Assembly: GCA_003427395.1 (NCBI GenBank) | Contig: BFEA01000448.1 | Coordinates: forward strand, 959,471-992,073 | Source: Chara braunii | Lineage: Eukaryota; Streptophyta; Charophyceae; Charales; Characeae | Length of the DNA: 32,603 bases | Direction: 5' to 3' | Part shown: positions 20,741 through 31,342 of the stretch, piece after piece | How the letters are laid out: the number at the start of each line of letters is the position of its first letter | Numbering within the stretch: the first letter of the stretch is position 1 | Program-made: the position numbers and the translations under genes | The notes under the pieces: model-generated | Database searches by the model: none | What the model saw: only the letters and a program-made list of their open reading frames with translations | Told to the model about the DNA's origin: nothing

Positions 20741-21720
20741 CATGCCGAACCGACATGCTTAGTAGCCGGAGCGCTGGGGAAGTGGCGAGGCAGAGTCTGA
20801 CGTGTGGGCGCTTTCACGTCGAGCGCGCTTTGGCATGGAGGCTTTCGCGAACCGGGTGATGCTGGAGTGGGAGCGGGTGGAGAATCTTCTCTCTGGCGCT
20901 GCGTAATGGAGAAGAAGAGGATGTAGGGAAAGGGATCGGTGAAGTTGATGAGGGAGCAGGAATTGGGAATCTGTCTTTTCTTCTCGATACTTTCTCTTTT
21001 TATGATCCTCTTCTTGTACGGTTTGTGAGGGTTAGGAAGTGGGCGAGGTGGATGTTTTTTACGAGTGGGGGCTTTCACATGGAGCATGTTTTAGCATATA
21101 GGCTTTTGCGAATCGGGTGACGCTGGGGTCGGAGCGTGTGGAGGACCTTTCATGTCGAGAAGCTTCTTTTTGGCGCTGCGTAATGGAGGAGATATGGTTC
21201 TTCCTTCTTGTCCTGACTGGGCGATAACAGTAAGGCCAGCCATGCTTGTTGAGTTAACGCGGTTGATATGATTGGAGGGGTTGCAGCCCTTGCATGGTGG
21301 TTGGTACCTTCGTCAGTGCGTATGGATTGATAGAACCTGTTTTTTTTGTTAATAAAGGCGGAGGACGGGCCAGAGTTGAGTTTTAATCGGATGGAATCTG
21401 CTTGGTGAGTTGGTGGGATCAGCGGCATCATCCTGGCAGGGGGAGGTCTTCTTTATTTTTTCTCAAAAAAGAGGTGAGCGGGAGAAGTAGATGGTTGGAT
21501 ATCAAGTGTCCTACTACTAGTGAGGGGGCTAGCTTTTAGGATGGAAATAGGGTACAGCAGCAGCGGAGATGGTGGCTCTGCTGCAGTAAGTCTTGCCGGA
21601 GCGAGGTAAAGAGGATTGACGGGGGGTTTCTGAGTCATTTTCGAATTTTGCCTATTTTTAAAGTTTGTCGTAGTAATTTTCTAAGTAGCTCAAATTTTCT
21701 TAGCCAAAGCCAGGTATTGG
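20741..21720. other. Unassigned DNA with a diverged internal duplication
   Basis: A block of about 150 bases at 20763-20915 (GGGCGCTTTCACGTCGAGC to GGCGCTGCGTAATGGAG) recurs at 21033-21190 (GGGGGCTTTCACATGGAGC to GGCGCTGCGTAATGGAG), about 270 bases apart and clearly diverged. Minus-strand ORFs here are proline/lysine-rich and unrecognised. Nothing else is visible to 21720. Confidence 0.55.
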
Positions 21721-21850
21721 CCCCGGTATCTCAAACTGTCAAACTTCTATGTAAATTTTCATACGGGACGCTGGGCCCGGTTCCCAGCACGTGCTGCTCC
21801 CCATGAATGGATTGGAGCCATGTTCCCGTTTTAAAAAAATAAAAAAAAAT
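21721..21850 (+). repeat. LINE-like 3' tail with A-rich end
   Basis: GGGACGCTGGGCCCGGTTCC, then CACGTGCTGCTCCCCATGAAT and GGAGCC, aligns with the LINE-B tail at 9719-9771 and the LINE-A tail. It ends in TTTTAAAAAAATAAAAAAAAA at 21830-21850. It is probably the 3' end of a short or non-autonomous relative of the LINE; its 5' end was not found. Confidence 0.55.
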
Positions 21851-22017
21851 CGGAGAGAGGGTTAGCTATCTGAGAGAACGGTGCGAGCATCGGAGTGTTG
21901 TCTTCTGGTGGCCAGGGCAGTGCATGGTGGTGGGGGGATGGGGGGTTTGTTGCAGCTCATCTACCAATGGCCAAGTTAGATCAGGCAGTCCTTTTCGGAT
22001 TGAAGAGGCAGGTTGCA
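21848..22017 (+). repeat. Dispersed repeat R, head part
   Basis: It matches the minus strand of 10075-10245 at high identity by eye. Here it lies directly before the R tail in the same orientation, whereas at the first locus the head is inverted and downstream of the tail. Confidence 0.8.
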
Positions 22018-22505
22018 GCCACCCCTCCTTGGTATCCGTTGATGCCTGCACCAGAGATTTTCAACATATGCTTTTTTTTCTTTGGACTTTTCTTTACGTA
22101 CCCTACATTCTTTTTCCCCTTTTATCGTTTTAAACCAGGCTTACAGATTGTTCATTTCGACATCTACCTGTCCCTTGCTGGCTTAGGTACTGCGATTCCC
22201 CAGGTGAAGACACAGTCGTTTTTGGCTTTTTTCGTACTCTTTCATCCCCCTGTAGCTTTTCCCTTACTCCCCCCTTTTTCTTTTCCTCTTCTTTTGTCCT
22301 CATTTTTTCTGTTTTTGCTCAAACTGTCACAGGGGAGGGGCTCCACCTCATGAAGTAGGTTGGCAACCTTGCTTCCCCTGAATCTGGAACCTGTACCATT
22401 GTATTTTTGGCCTTGGGCACTGGGCCCTAATAAAAAAACAGTTCTGGCAGACAGAGTAACATACATATATACTACTACTATGTATATAGCTTTGTATATG
22501 TACAT
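22018..22505 (+). repeat. Dispersed repeat R, tail part, copy 2 (no LINE insertion)
   Basis: It matches 1437-1879 joined to 9883-9926, so it shows what copy 1 looked like before LINE-B arrived. It ends at TATATGTACAT, where the gypsy-2 LTR begins at 22506. Confidence 0.88.
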
Positions 22506-23568
22506 TGTAATGACACGGCAAAAACACAGACTGAGAACACTGCTGATTTCTGGGATTTGCCGCTGGAATGAATGCCTTGCTGAGATTCCCGCATTCTGCT
22601 GTGATTTCCATGTCTGTGTGTGTGCGCGTGCCTGCTGGTTTGCATGCCTGTCTGAGTGCTTGTCGGCTGAGTGTGTGTGTGGCCCGCAAGGGTACTTGTT
22701 GGTTGAAAGGCCCCGCAGGGCCGGTACTTACCTGTGGCCGTGACTTTGAGGGTTGCAGGGGGAAAACACTCAAGTAGCGGGGGTAGGCCCGCGACACTTA
22801 GAGCAGAGGGGAAAAACACTCAAGTAGCAGGGAGGCCGGTACCACTGAAGTAGTGGTAGAAGCGGCGGGTACTGGAGGCCGAGCAGAAGAAGACAAAAAG
22901 TTGGCATTTTTAGAGGCCCAGTAGCGGTAGGCTAGAGTTAGGCCGGTACCAGTCCAAGTAGCCCGGGTCTAGGGCCTGTCCGGAGGATAGCAGAGCCTGC
23001 AATGATGTTTCCCTCCGAAAGGGAGGAGGTACCGGTTGCTGGGAGGCCGCTCGGCCTAGGAAGTCACCGCCCAAGAGGCCAGTAGGCCGCTATATCTTCC
23101 GGAGGAGCAAGTAGCTCCTCCTCATTTGCGGTATGCAAGGATTGGCAACATGCTGGTGGAGCACAGCGGTGGACTGATACAGCACTGCTTGGAGGTGAAG
23201 GGCAGCTGGGGCTCAGCCTGGCTATGGCGAGCAGCCCAGCCTGAGGAGGAGGAAGAAGGGGGGCGAAGGAGGAGAGTGGTGAGGCAACTACCTGGCTATG
23301 GTGGACACCGTCTTCATCACCTTGTTGGGCGCTGCATCCGGAAGGCCCCAGTTGGGGTAGTGCCGCACCAAGGAAGCTCGAAGCAGAGTCAGGCATTGCG
23401 GAACAGTCAGCAGCGGCATAGCTGCTTTGGGTTGTCCTTTGGACAGGAACTCAGCACCATAGCTGCTTTGGGTTGTCCTTTGGACAGGAGGGCAGGGCCC
23501 TCAGTAGTCCGCCATAGCCTTTGCATGTGAGAGGAGGCAGAAGGAGGGAAGCCATAGCTATGGTGGAC

Positions 23569-23603
<35 letters not shown>

Positions 23604-23911
23604 GAGTCAGCAGTAAGAGGGAACTTTGGATATTGATTCTGGTTCATCCACTCATTGTTATTATTATTATTGGGAGAAGAATAAGATTGGCGAAGTGAAG
23701 GAGGAGGAGGAAGGTGGAGAGAGAAGGGGGAATTGTCATTGGTCTTGCTGGTGCATACCTTCTTCTTCTTCTTCTTCTTCTTCTTCTTCTTCTTCTTCTT
23801 TCTCTCTCCTCTGGTCTCTATCTCTTTGCAAGTGCTTTCATTTCTTTCGCAATTGGGTGGAATTGTCTTTCATTGTGAATTTGCACTTTGGGAATTACCA
23901 GGATCGTAACA
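22506..23911 (+). repeat. gypsy-2 5' LTR
   Basis: It starts TGTAATGACACGG and ends CGTAACA just before the primer site, 1406 bases. The first 465 bases match 30883-31342 at about 96% by eye. It contains GT-rich DNA (22616-22680), repeated CACTCAAGTAGC units, a 32-base block repeated at 23417 and 23458 (41-base period), (GTT)11 at about 23571-23603, a short (TTA)n near 23657 and (CTT)n at about 23758-23803. The 3' boundary is inferred from the primer site, since the matching end of the 3' LTR is not in the window. Confidence 0.82.
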
Positions 23912-23913
23912 AT

Positions 23914-23929
23914 TGGTATCGGAGCGGAC
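23914..23929 (+). promoter_or_regulatory. gypsy-2 primer-binding site
   Basis: TGGTATCGGAGCGGAC lies two bases after the LTR end and is identical to the gypsy-1 site. Confidence 0.8.
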
Positions 23930-23963
23930 TTACTTGCTGGCGAGAGGTGCTAGTCACCCTAAA

Positions 23964-24007
23964 CCTAATTCCGAATTAGGTTAGGGCTAACCTAATCTCG
24001 GATTAGG
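23964..24007 (+). promoter_or_regulatory. Overlapping palindromes after the gypsy-2 primer site
   Basis: Three inverted repeats overlap: CCTAATTCCGAATTAGG (23964-23980, 8-bp arms), GGTTAGGGCTAACC (23979-23992, 6-bp arms) and CCTAATCTCGGATTAGG (23991-24007, 7-bp arms). Neighbouring arms share bases, so only alternative folds can form. The place, just after the primer site, is where retroviral dimerisation and packaging structures lie; that role is inferred here. Confidence 0.6.
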
Positions 24008-25417
24008 GCTGGGAAGTTAGGGTTAAGAGGGGCAGTGAGGTATGTGGATACTGCCCCCACCTGGTTATGTCATGTATGGTCGACATCAGACCTGACCAGG
24101 TTGCTTGAGTGATTGGATGGGGTGGCGAGACACAAAGGAGGCTGATTGGAATAAGCGAGAGGGAGTAGAGAGTGAGAGGTACTCGCACCTGGAATGTGCA
24201 CTTCAAGAAGACATTGAGTGACTTTTGGGCTTCCCCTCAAGAGGGAGACTTGATCGGAGGCTGCCATATCTGCATACAAGAGCTGCAAGTTGCTACTTTG
24301 GTTTTCAGACATCGGCGGGGGATCCGGCGTTGTAACAGGGGTGTAGGAAGGCCCTCTTAGTCATGCTAGGACACTTCGTGTAGTGGTAGCTAGGGGTCAG
24401 GAGGACCTATGAGAGAGGGGGGTGAGTCGTTATCCATCTTTGGAGGCCGGACCTCACAGGTAAGTGTCGTGTGACCTGGTTATGCCCGTGGGAGGTTGCT
24501 TGGTGCTTCATGGCCTATTGGGGTGTGCTGGGCTCTCTTCCTCTTCTCTGCGGTCTTGGTTGTGTGTGTGAGCATGAAGATTGGTTTCTCACCTGATGAA
24601 TGGATGGATGATGTATCTGTTCTAAATGACATATCTTTCTACGGTACAACGTCTTTTCATTTTTGAACGGCTGTAGGGGTGAGTTTTTGTTGAAAGTTGT
24701 CTTTTCCTTTTCAGTACGGTAGAGGCAGTTTGGGACTGACTTGCTACACCTATCTTGTTGGTCCTGGTCCACGACCTACTTGGGACCTTCGGGACTCAGT
24801 GGGACCAGTCCCAACGGGACAGGACCTTTAGGGCCCAAATCTGTTGCCGTCAATGCATCTCTTTGCTGTGCTGAACTTGGGGGACATACGGCTAGCAAGG
24901 GCATTCCTTTCAAGGGGATCTTGACTGGTCTTACTGCATGTTAGCACATACTGCCCCGCGTCTGGCTCGGCGACCGTCTGCACCCCTCGAAATCTCCATT
25001 GCTGCAGTTAGTTTTCTTCGGCTGACTTATTGTGGTACATGTACCTTGTCAGGTTAGACAAGAGGGGATCTCCAGCTAATCTGATCGGGCCCGTTCGATA
25101 AGTCAGTCCTCTCTTTCGTTTTGTTTTTATTTTTTTTATCTTTATTCTGCTGCGTGAATGTCATTCTCTAAGTCCAAATGAATTGTCGCTCCGGCTAGGA
25201 GTTCTACCTTCTACTCTGTGTGATTTACTGTTTGTTTCTTTTATCTGAACTATCTATGTCTAGTATTGAGACGAGCGTGCAGAAAGCGAAAAGAGAGAGA
25301 AGGGAGAGAGAAGGTGTTATTTTTGAGAGTGTGAGGAAGGGTAAGAGGAGTGTTTGTCCAAAAGTGAGCAAAGTGCGGACCCCTCTTGAGAGATCTACTT
25401 ACACCCTATCCTCCGGC
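24008..25417 (+). other. gypsy-2 leader
   Basis: About 1.4 kb of mostly non-coding sequence before gag. No domain-bearing ORF is seen. The in-frame stretch upstream of 25418 (from ATG 25256, rich in Lys/Arg/Glu) might be an N-terminal extension of Gag. Confidence 0.5.
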
Positions 25418-26949
25418 ATGACAGACATCACGTCCGAACAATGGAAGGCCATGCTGGACGCAGCGACCGATAACGAGAGACCTTTCTTTCATAAACTTTA
25501 TGAGGATGCTATACACAGAGAAAGGGAGGCAGAGGCAGCAGCCAGAGCCACAAGCATCGCTGAACAGGTGGCCCTCCTTGCGGTTCCGGAATCAAATGAT
25601 GACCGGTTCCAAAAGAAGCTAGCTGCTGCCGTAGCAGCCTTGGTTCAACTGCGGACCTTGGAAGACCTTGAGTCCCGTGTGACAGCCCTGGAGCAGCGGA
25701 ACCCTGAGCTGCAGGCTGAGATGTTGAGTCTCAAACAGTCCCAACTGTCTGCCCCCCGTCCTCCTAACCCTCAACCTGCTGCAGTTTCAGTCTCTCACCC
25801 TAACATAGTCCTCATGACGAGAGCAAGTGGAACTATGACGAGCGCAGGAACCGGTGCCAGCTCCTCAAGAAGCAGCGCCAACAGTTCTGCATTGTTCATA
25901 GTCCCAAATGCAGGAACATCAGCCCAAAACGCCATAGTTTTTAGTGGCGTACAATACAGTGGTCCCGTAGTGGACAAGCGGGCGGCCACTCTGTCGTCCA
26001 AATACGACGGGAAAGGGGATATCACCTCTTGGATTGGCTCCATGCGTTCATACTTCGAGGTACTGCGAACACCGCAGGAAGACCGAAGCATGATCATGGG
26101 CATTAAAACCGAGCCCGATGTACGGAGTTTCATAGAACTCCAAGCTGTTACAGTAGGTTCTGAGAGGATTGACCTGACCGAGTGGCTGAAAGTGACTCCT
26201 GTACGTACTCTTGAGGACCTCCTCATCACGTAGTATCAAGATAAGCACGTTGTGCTCAAGGCAAGAATGAAGCTTGAGGCCCTCAAGGGCCAAACGTGGA
26301 GGACTTCCATGCAGGCTTTGGAGCAGCACTTGACGGGTCTGTTTACCACTCCAAACCTGGGATTGACTGACGTGTCTTGCATGGATGCAGTTATGGGAGT
26401 GGCCCCTAAAAGAATATGTCTCCCAGCTATGACTCAAAGACCATACCACTTGGCGAGAGCTACTGACGGATCTAGTCAACCTAGAAGCCAAGGAACTCGC
26501 CATGCGTGTAAAGATACCCGCTGCAGGTAGAACCTCGCAACACAAGTGGTACGGAAGCAGCAACCAGCTTGCCCTGCATGAACATCGGGGGGTTGAGGAT
26601 CAGTCCTTTGCGGATGATCTGTCTCTGGATGACGATCTAAAGTCGGACTCCGATGTGGGTTGTTCTACATCAGCCCTTGAGTCTGATGTGAATACCGAAG
26701 AAAAATGTAATGCTTTTTAAAAGACTACTTCAAGCAAGAGGCCTAACCGTAGTTCGGGTAAGGGAACTATAGCACACCTCCCCAAGAATGCAAAGATCCC
26801 TGAAAAATTAGAGGATGCTTCTACCAAACCTTGGGAAGCCCTCCGCATCAGTCAAAAGGAATGGGAAAGAAGATCCAAATTGCGCGTGTGTTTGCATTGT
26901 CAAAAGTCTGGGCATGCTGTGCAGGACTGTTATCGTCTGCAGGAAAACA
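25418..26949 (+). pseudogene. gypsy-2 gag
   Basis: ATG 25418 opens MTDITSEQWKAMLDAATD; ATG 25256 upstream in the same frame is an alternative start. Residues about 35-120 are a predicted coiled coil (REREAEAAARATSIAEQ, LEDLESRVTALEQR), followed by a Ser/Ala-rich linker and a capsid-like part (SSKYDGKGDITSWIGSMRSYFEV). Stops are at 26231 (TAG), about 26432 (TGA) and 26718 (TAA), and the frame changes near 26405. The zinc knuckle CLHCQKSGHAVQDC (about 26885-26926) has perfect C-x2-C-x4-H-x4-C spacing. Gag would package the element RNA. Confidence 0.82.
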
Positions 26950-27778
26950 GGCAAAGGGCGTAGAGGAGTCATCAGCACTCTCTACAACAAGGGAAGCTGA
27001 ACAGTCAGTTGCAGGCCCTTCCAAGGAACCTGAATCTGATCAACAACTTGCTCTTAAAGCCCGAACTAATGCTGAATCCAAGGCTGGTGCAGTCCAAGTA
27101 CTTTACATTGAGCCTTGGGAAGAGACTAAGGAAGTTGACTTCCACTCTCACCTGGAACATTTGCTGCAACTCAAGCAGCAACGCCGTGTTCAAGGGAGTG
27201 TGGAGCTGACTTTCTTTAAGTTACTCATTAACCGCCGATACACCCGTGTGCTAATTGATAGCGGTTCAACGACTAACTTCTTTTCTCCCAACGGGATTCG
27301 TAAGGCGTGCCTAGTGGAATTGCAGAACCCTTGTCAGACCCAGGTGGGCAACCAAAAGGTTGTCACCTCAACACATGCTGTGAAAGGTGTGCGCGTCACT
27401 TTTGACAAGGATCGCAATGTCACACATGAGCTGAACTTTTATGTCATGGACAAGTGTCCTTTCGACGCGGTCATTGACTTGGGCTGGTTAAAGGCTCATT
27501 GCCTAAGGACCACGTGGGCGGATAATCAATTCGTGGTGCGTGATGCCAAGGGGAACGAGCGTATCGTTCTATTAGACGAGACGCGCGAGTCCCCTGTGAT
27601 TCTTTTAAGTGCAAACAAATTCTGCAAATCAGTGCGCAGGCGCAAGGAAGCTGAGCATGTACATGTAGCTCTTGTAAAGCCTCTTCATGTGCCTTCTACT
27701 TTTGCTGCATTTTCTACCTCGAAAAGTAATTCTATTTCTACTACCTCTACTTCTGTTCCATCTACTTCTACTGTAGAA
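26950..27778 (+). pseudogene. gypsy-2 aspartic protease
   Basis: In a different frame from the zinc knuckle the protein reads VELTFFKLLINRRYTRVLIDSGSTTNFFS, with catalytic Asp codon 27257 in a D-S-G-S motif, then CPFDAVIDLGWLKAH, the equivalent of the ILGM-W strand. About 180 residues later the sequence becomes a Ser/Thr-rich linker (27715-27775) and the frame changes again before RT. The frame switch between knuckle and protease could be a natural gag-pol frameshift or simple decay; I cannot tell which. Confidence 0.82.
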
Positions 27779-29230
27779 ATCAGTCTACTTCTGATCCAAG
27801 TACTTCGAGTTCAGTTGTAATTGCTGTAAATTCTCAATCTGATTTTCTCTCTCCTGATGAGGATGATCCTCCACCGGAAGTTCCAACAAACATTCGTCGT
27901 CTATTAGATCGATTACCTGAAGTCTTGGCTGAACCTCGTGGAGTTCCCGAGCATCCGGTCAAACACAAAATCAAGATAATAGAAGGGAGTGTCCCTCCAA
28001 AGGGTTGCGTCTACCGTATGGGACAAGGCGAGTTGGAGGAGTTGAGGAGACAAATTGATGACATGATCGATCATGGATGGATTAGGCCTAGTGAGTCTGA
28101 GTTCGGTGCACCTGTCTTGTTTGTGCTGAAGAAAGAAGGCAAACTCCGGATGTGTATTGAATATCGTAGCCTCAATCGGATCACCTGAAATAATGCTTAT
28201 CCTTTGCCTCGCATAGATGATCTGCAAGATGCGGCAGGTGGGTGCAAGGTCTTCTCCAAGATCGACCTCGAGTCTGGCTACCAACAGATTGAAGTTGATC
28301 CGAGCGACCAGCACAAAACTGCGTTCAAGACACGCGATGGGTTGTACGAATTCATCGTTATGCCCTTCGGTCTTACGAATGCACCAACCACATTTCAGTG
28401 CCGCATGGACAAGGTTTTCCGCCATCAGCTTAACAGCTTTGTTGTTGTTTATCTCGATGACATCCTGATTTTCAGCAAGTCCATGGAAGAGCACGTCAAG
28501 CACCTTGAGGAGGTTTTGCAGGTCCTCAAGAAGGCACAACTGCACCTCAACTTAGAGAAATCTGAGTTTGGAAGGAACAACGTCATCTATCTTGGGCACC
28601 GGTTGTCTGCAAACGGCCGTGAGCCGGAGGCAACCAAGGTTGAGGTCATCCGAAAGTGGCCTCAACCAGTAAACGTACGCGAACTGCGTTCTTTTCTTGG
28701 TTTGACCTCATATTATCGGAAGTTTGTGCCCAAAGTTTTTGTCATTGCTCACCCACTCTCGAGACTAACAAGTAAGAATGTTGCCTATGCGTGGTGTGAG
28801 AAATGTGAGACTGCGTTCCAAACCTTGAAAGAGACAGTGGTGAGTCATCCTGTGCTCCGCATTGCGGATCTCAACCTCATGTTCGTAGTCACTACAGATG
28901 AGAGTCAGTATGGGATTGGTGCAGTGCTGCAACAAGATGATGGCGATGGCCTGCGTCCACTCGAATATTACAGCAAACGCATGCCCAACCACAAGGTAGC
29001 TACCTCCACATATATGTGTGAGCTCTACGCCTTGTGCGAGGCGCTCACACATTAGAAGCACTACATCTTGGGTCGTCACTTCAAGGTCTACTCAGATCAT
29101 CAAACCTTGCAGTGGATTAAGACACAGACTGATCTCTCTCCGACATTGACCCGCTGGCTGCATGACATTGATGTTTACAACTTTGAATTGAAGCATAAGA
29201 AAGACTTTTATAATCGTGTTGCTGATGCTT
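27779..29230 (+). pseudogene. gypsy-2 reverse transcriptase and RNase H
   Basis: One frame covers both domains. RT: GWIRPSESEFGAPVLFV, LRMCIEYRSLNRIT, FSKIDLESGYQQI (motif A Asp), MPFGLTNAPTTFQ and YLDD at 28450-28461, then FLGLTSYYRKFVP. RNase H: VVTTDESQYGIGAVLQQ (Asp), YMCELYALCEALTH (Glu) and FKVYSDHQTLQWI (Asp), then VADALSRHPEF. Stops are TGA at 28186, one change from Arg, and TAG at 29053, one change from Trp. All catalytic acids are present, so the part was functional until recently on an element time scale. Confidence 0.92.
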
Positions 29231-30730
29231 TGTCGCGTCATCCTGAGTTTTTGACTTGCCTTGTGGACTCTTATGACCTCCGAAGGAAACTGAAGGATGA
29301 TTTGGTCGAACATACTGCCAAGGATCCAGACCTTAGTCTCATCCTTGAGCAGCTCAAGGCTGACCCTAGTAGTCAGCCCGATTTTCACGAGTGTGAGGGT
29401 CTTGTATTCCGCCGGTATGGGAAGTTTTATCGTTTGTGTGTACCCAACCATGCGCCTCTCTGGACTCATTTCTTGGATTTCGCACATGGTCGGAGTTGAC
29501 ATTTCGGCTTTGAGAAGACTTATGGAAGTCTTCAGCAGCAGTTTGATTGGCCGGGAATGAAAGGATCTGCTCCGAAATTTATTGTTGAATGTCAAGTTTG
29601 TCAAAGAACCAAGGTCCATAGGCATAAGTCGTATGGTCTACTGAAACCCCTTCCAATTCCTTATGGGCCCGACGAGTCGGTCTCTATCGACTTCACGGAC
29701 ATGGGGAAGGTGAGTGACGGAGGATATTCAGAAGTCATGGTCGTTGTGGATCGTTTTTTCAAATTTCTGAACTTGATTCCTCTACCTCCCCATGCACCAG
29801 CTGAGCTTGTGATTGAAGAATTTCACCAGCAGCACATTCTGCAGTATGGAGTCCCGAAAACTCTTGTGAGTGATCGGGACACCAAGTTCATTAGTGCTAA
29901 TTGGAAGGACTTCACCTCACAGATCTATGACATTAAACTCAACAAGACTTCTGGTTGACAACCCGAAGCCAATGGATTGGCCGAGGAAATCAACCAGACG
30001 GTCATTCAACCGCTTCGCGCGCTGATTGTTCCAGATCAGAACATGTGGGACAAGGAGTTACGCAAAGTGAAAGGGTTGTACAACGACTCCATTCACTCTG
30101 CAACTGGCGTAACACCGAATCAACTGCAATATGGTTTGCAGATGCGCAATCCTCTCTCCTATTTTCTCCCCGAACGATCCCCTGGTCTGACGCCCGGCAT
30201 GCCTGGCTACAATGCCAAGTACGCACGCCTGCTCAAAGCTGCTATCGCAGCAATGAATAAACGTCAGCATGCCATGATCAAATGCTAACAAGTCGCACAA
30301 AGAAGCGAACTTCAAAGTAGGGGATTATGTCTGGGTCAAAATGTCCGAGTTTTCTGATGAAGAGGGCGTATCACGAAAACTTCTTCCATTGTACTATGGC
30401 CCTTAGCAGGTTCTGAAGGTGATTGGGGATGAATTTGGTCCTTCGTATGTGATTGATGTGCCTCCTCATCTGTGCACATATCCGGTCTTTCATGCATCCA
30501 AACTGTTTCCACACATCGATGATGATACTTTTTCCTTCCGAGATCCTATGATACCTCGTCCTATCGACAACGGTCATGAGATAGACAGAATCGTTGCCCA
30601 TGAAGGAAGAGGGAGGAGCAGACAGTATAAGGTTCACTTCCTCTATCACCCATTGATCGAGTTTTTTTGGATCGACCGGAAAGAGCTGCTAAAGAATGCT
30701 CCACGAGTGGTTAACGCCTATGAACGATAG
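29231..30730 (+). pseudogene. gypsy-2 integrase with chromodomain-like tail
   Basis: The HHCC domain ends HFGFEKTYGSLQQQFDWPG and CQVCQRTKVHRHKSYG. The core has SIDFTDMG (Asp), VVVDRF, VSDRDTKFIS (Asp 29872) and PEANGLAEEINQT (Glu 29983 or 29986), close to the DDE spacing of 35. The tail reads LLPLYYGP, YVIDVPPHL, YPVFHASKLFPH and then QYKVHFLYHPLIEFFWIDRKELL, a chromodomain-like end. Stops are TGA at 29497 and 29956 and TAG near 30404; the frame changes near 30286. The natural stop is probably TAG 30728-30730. Confidence 0.9.
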
Positions 30731-30869
30731 ATCACTGACGGACAGACTGCTAAGTTTTCTGCAAAACTCACTCCTCACGGTCTTACTAAATCCCTCTTTC
30801 TGATCTACGCCTACGATGCATTTTGTGCCGACTCTGAATGAGTTACTCGCTCGAAGGGACCATGCTCTT

Positions 30870-30882
30870 GAGAGGGGGGTAG
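30870..30882 (+). promoter_or_regulatory. gypsy-2 polypurine tract
   Basis: GAGAGGGGGG followed by TAG lies directly before the start of the 3' LTR match at 30883. The LTR there starts TATAATG instead of TGTAATG. Confidence 0.75.
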
Positions 30883-31342
30883 TATAATGACCCGCTAAAA
30901 ACACAAACTGAGAACACTGCTGATTTCTAGGATTTGCCGCTGCAATGAATGCCTTGCTGAGATTCCCGCATTCTGCTGTGATTTCCATGTCTGTGTGTGT
31001 GTGCATGCCTGCTAGTTTGCATGCCTGTCTGAGTGCTTGTCGGCTGAGTGTGTGTGTGACCCGCAAGGGTACTTGTTGGTTGAAAGGCCCCGCAGGGCCG
31101 GTACTTACCTGTGGCCGTGACTTTGAGGGTTGCAGGGGGAAAACACTCGAGTAGCGGGGGTAGGCCCGTGAAACTTAGAGCAGAGGGGAAAAACACTCAA
31201 GTAGCAGGTAGGCCGGTACCACTGAAGTAGTGGTAGAAGTGTCGGGCACTGGAGGCCGAGCAGAAGAAGACAAAAAGTTAGCATTTTTAGAGGCCTAGTA
31301 GCGGTAGGCTAGAGGTAGGCCGGTACCAGTCCAAGTAGCCCG
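30883..31342 (+). repeat. gypsy-2 3' LTR, left part
   Basis: 460 bases match 22506-22969 with about 4% difference by eye, ending at CCAAGTAGCCCGG. The remaining about 940 bases of the LTR are not in the window. Confidence 0.88.

Larger units (their letters stand above)
22506..31342 (+). mobile_element. gypsy-2: degenerate Ty3/gypsy element, 3' LTR interrupted
   Basis: A second gypsy family. It has a 1.4-kb 5' LTR, a primer site, a 1.5-kb leader, gag with zinc knuckle, protease, RT, RNase H, integrase, a chromodomain-like tail, a polypurine tract and the first 460 bases of a 3' LTR. The proteins are recognisably gypsy but clearly different from gypsy-1. The coding frame has stops and four frame changes. 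The 3' LTR stops matching at 31342/31343, where another sequence begins. If the left duplication is TACAT (22501-22505), the right one lies beyond the window. Confidence 0.92.

Noticed and set aside
22568-22777. Cys-rich short ORF in the gypsy-2 5' LTR, repeated at 30945-31154
   Set aside because: It arises from GT-rich simple sequence and is present twice only because both LTRs carry it.
23957-23972. Interstitial telomere repeat (CCCTAAACC)
   Set aside because: Only one unit is present, within the palindromic block; no tandem array.
24070-24312. Possible extra ORF (antisense) in the gypsy-2 leader
   Set aside because: Short, with no recognisable domain and no sign of conservation visible from this window alone.
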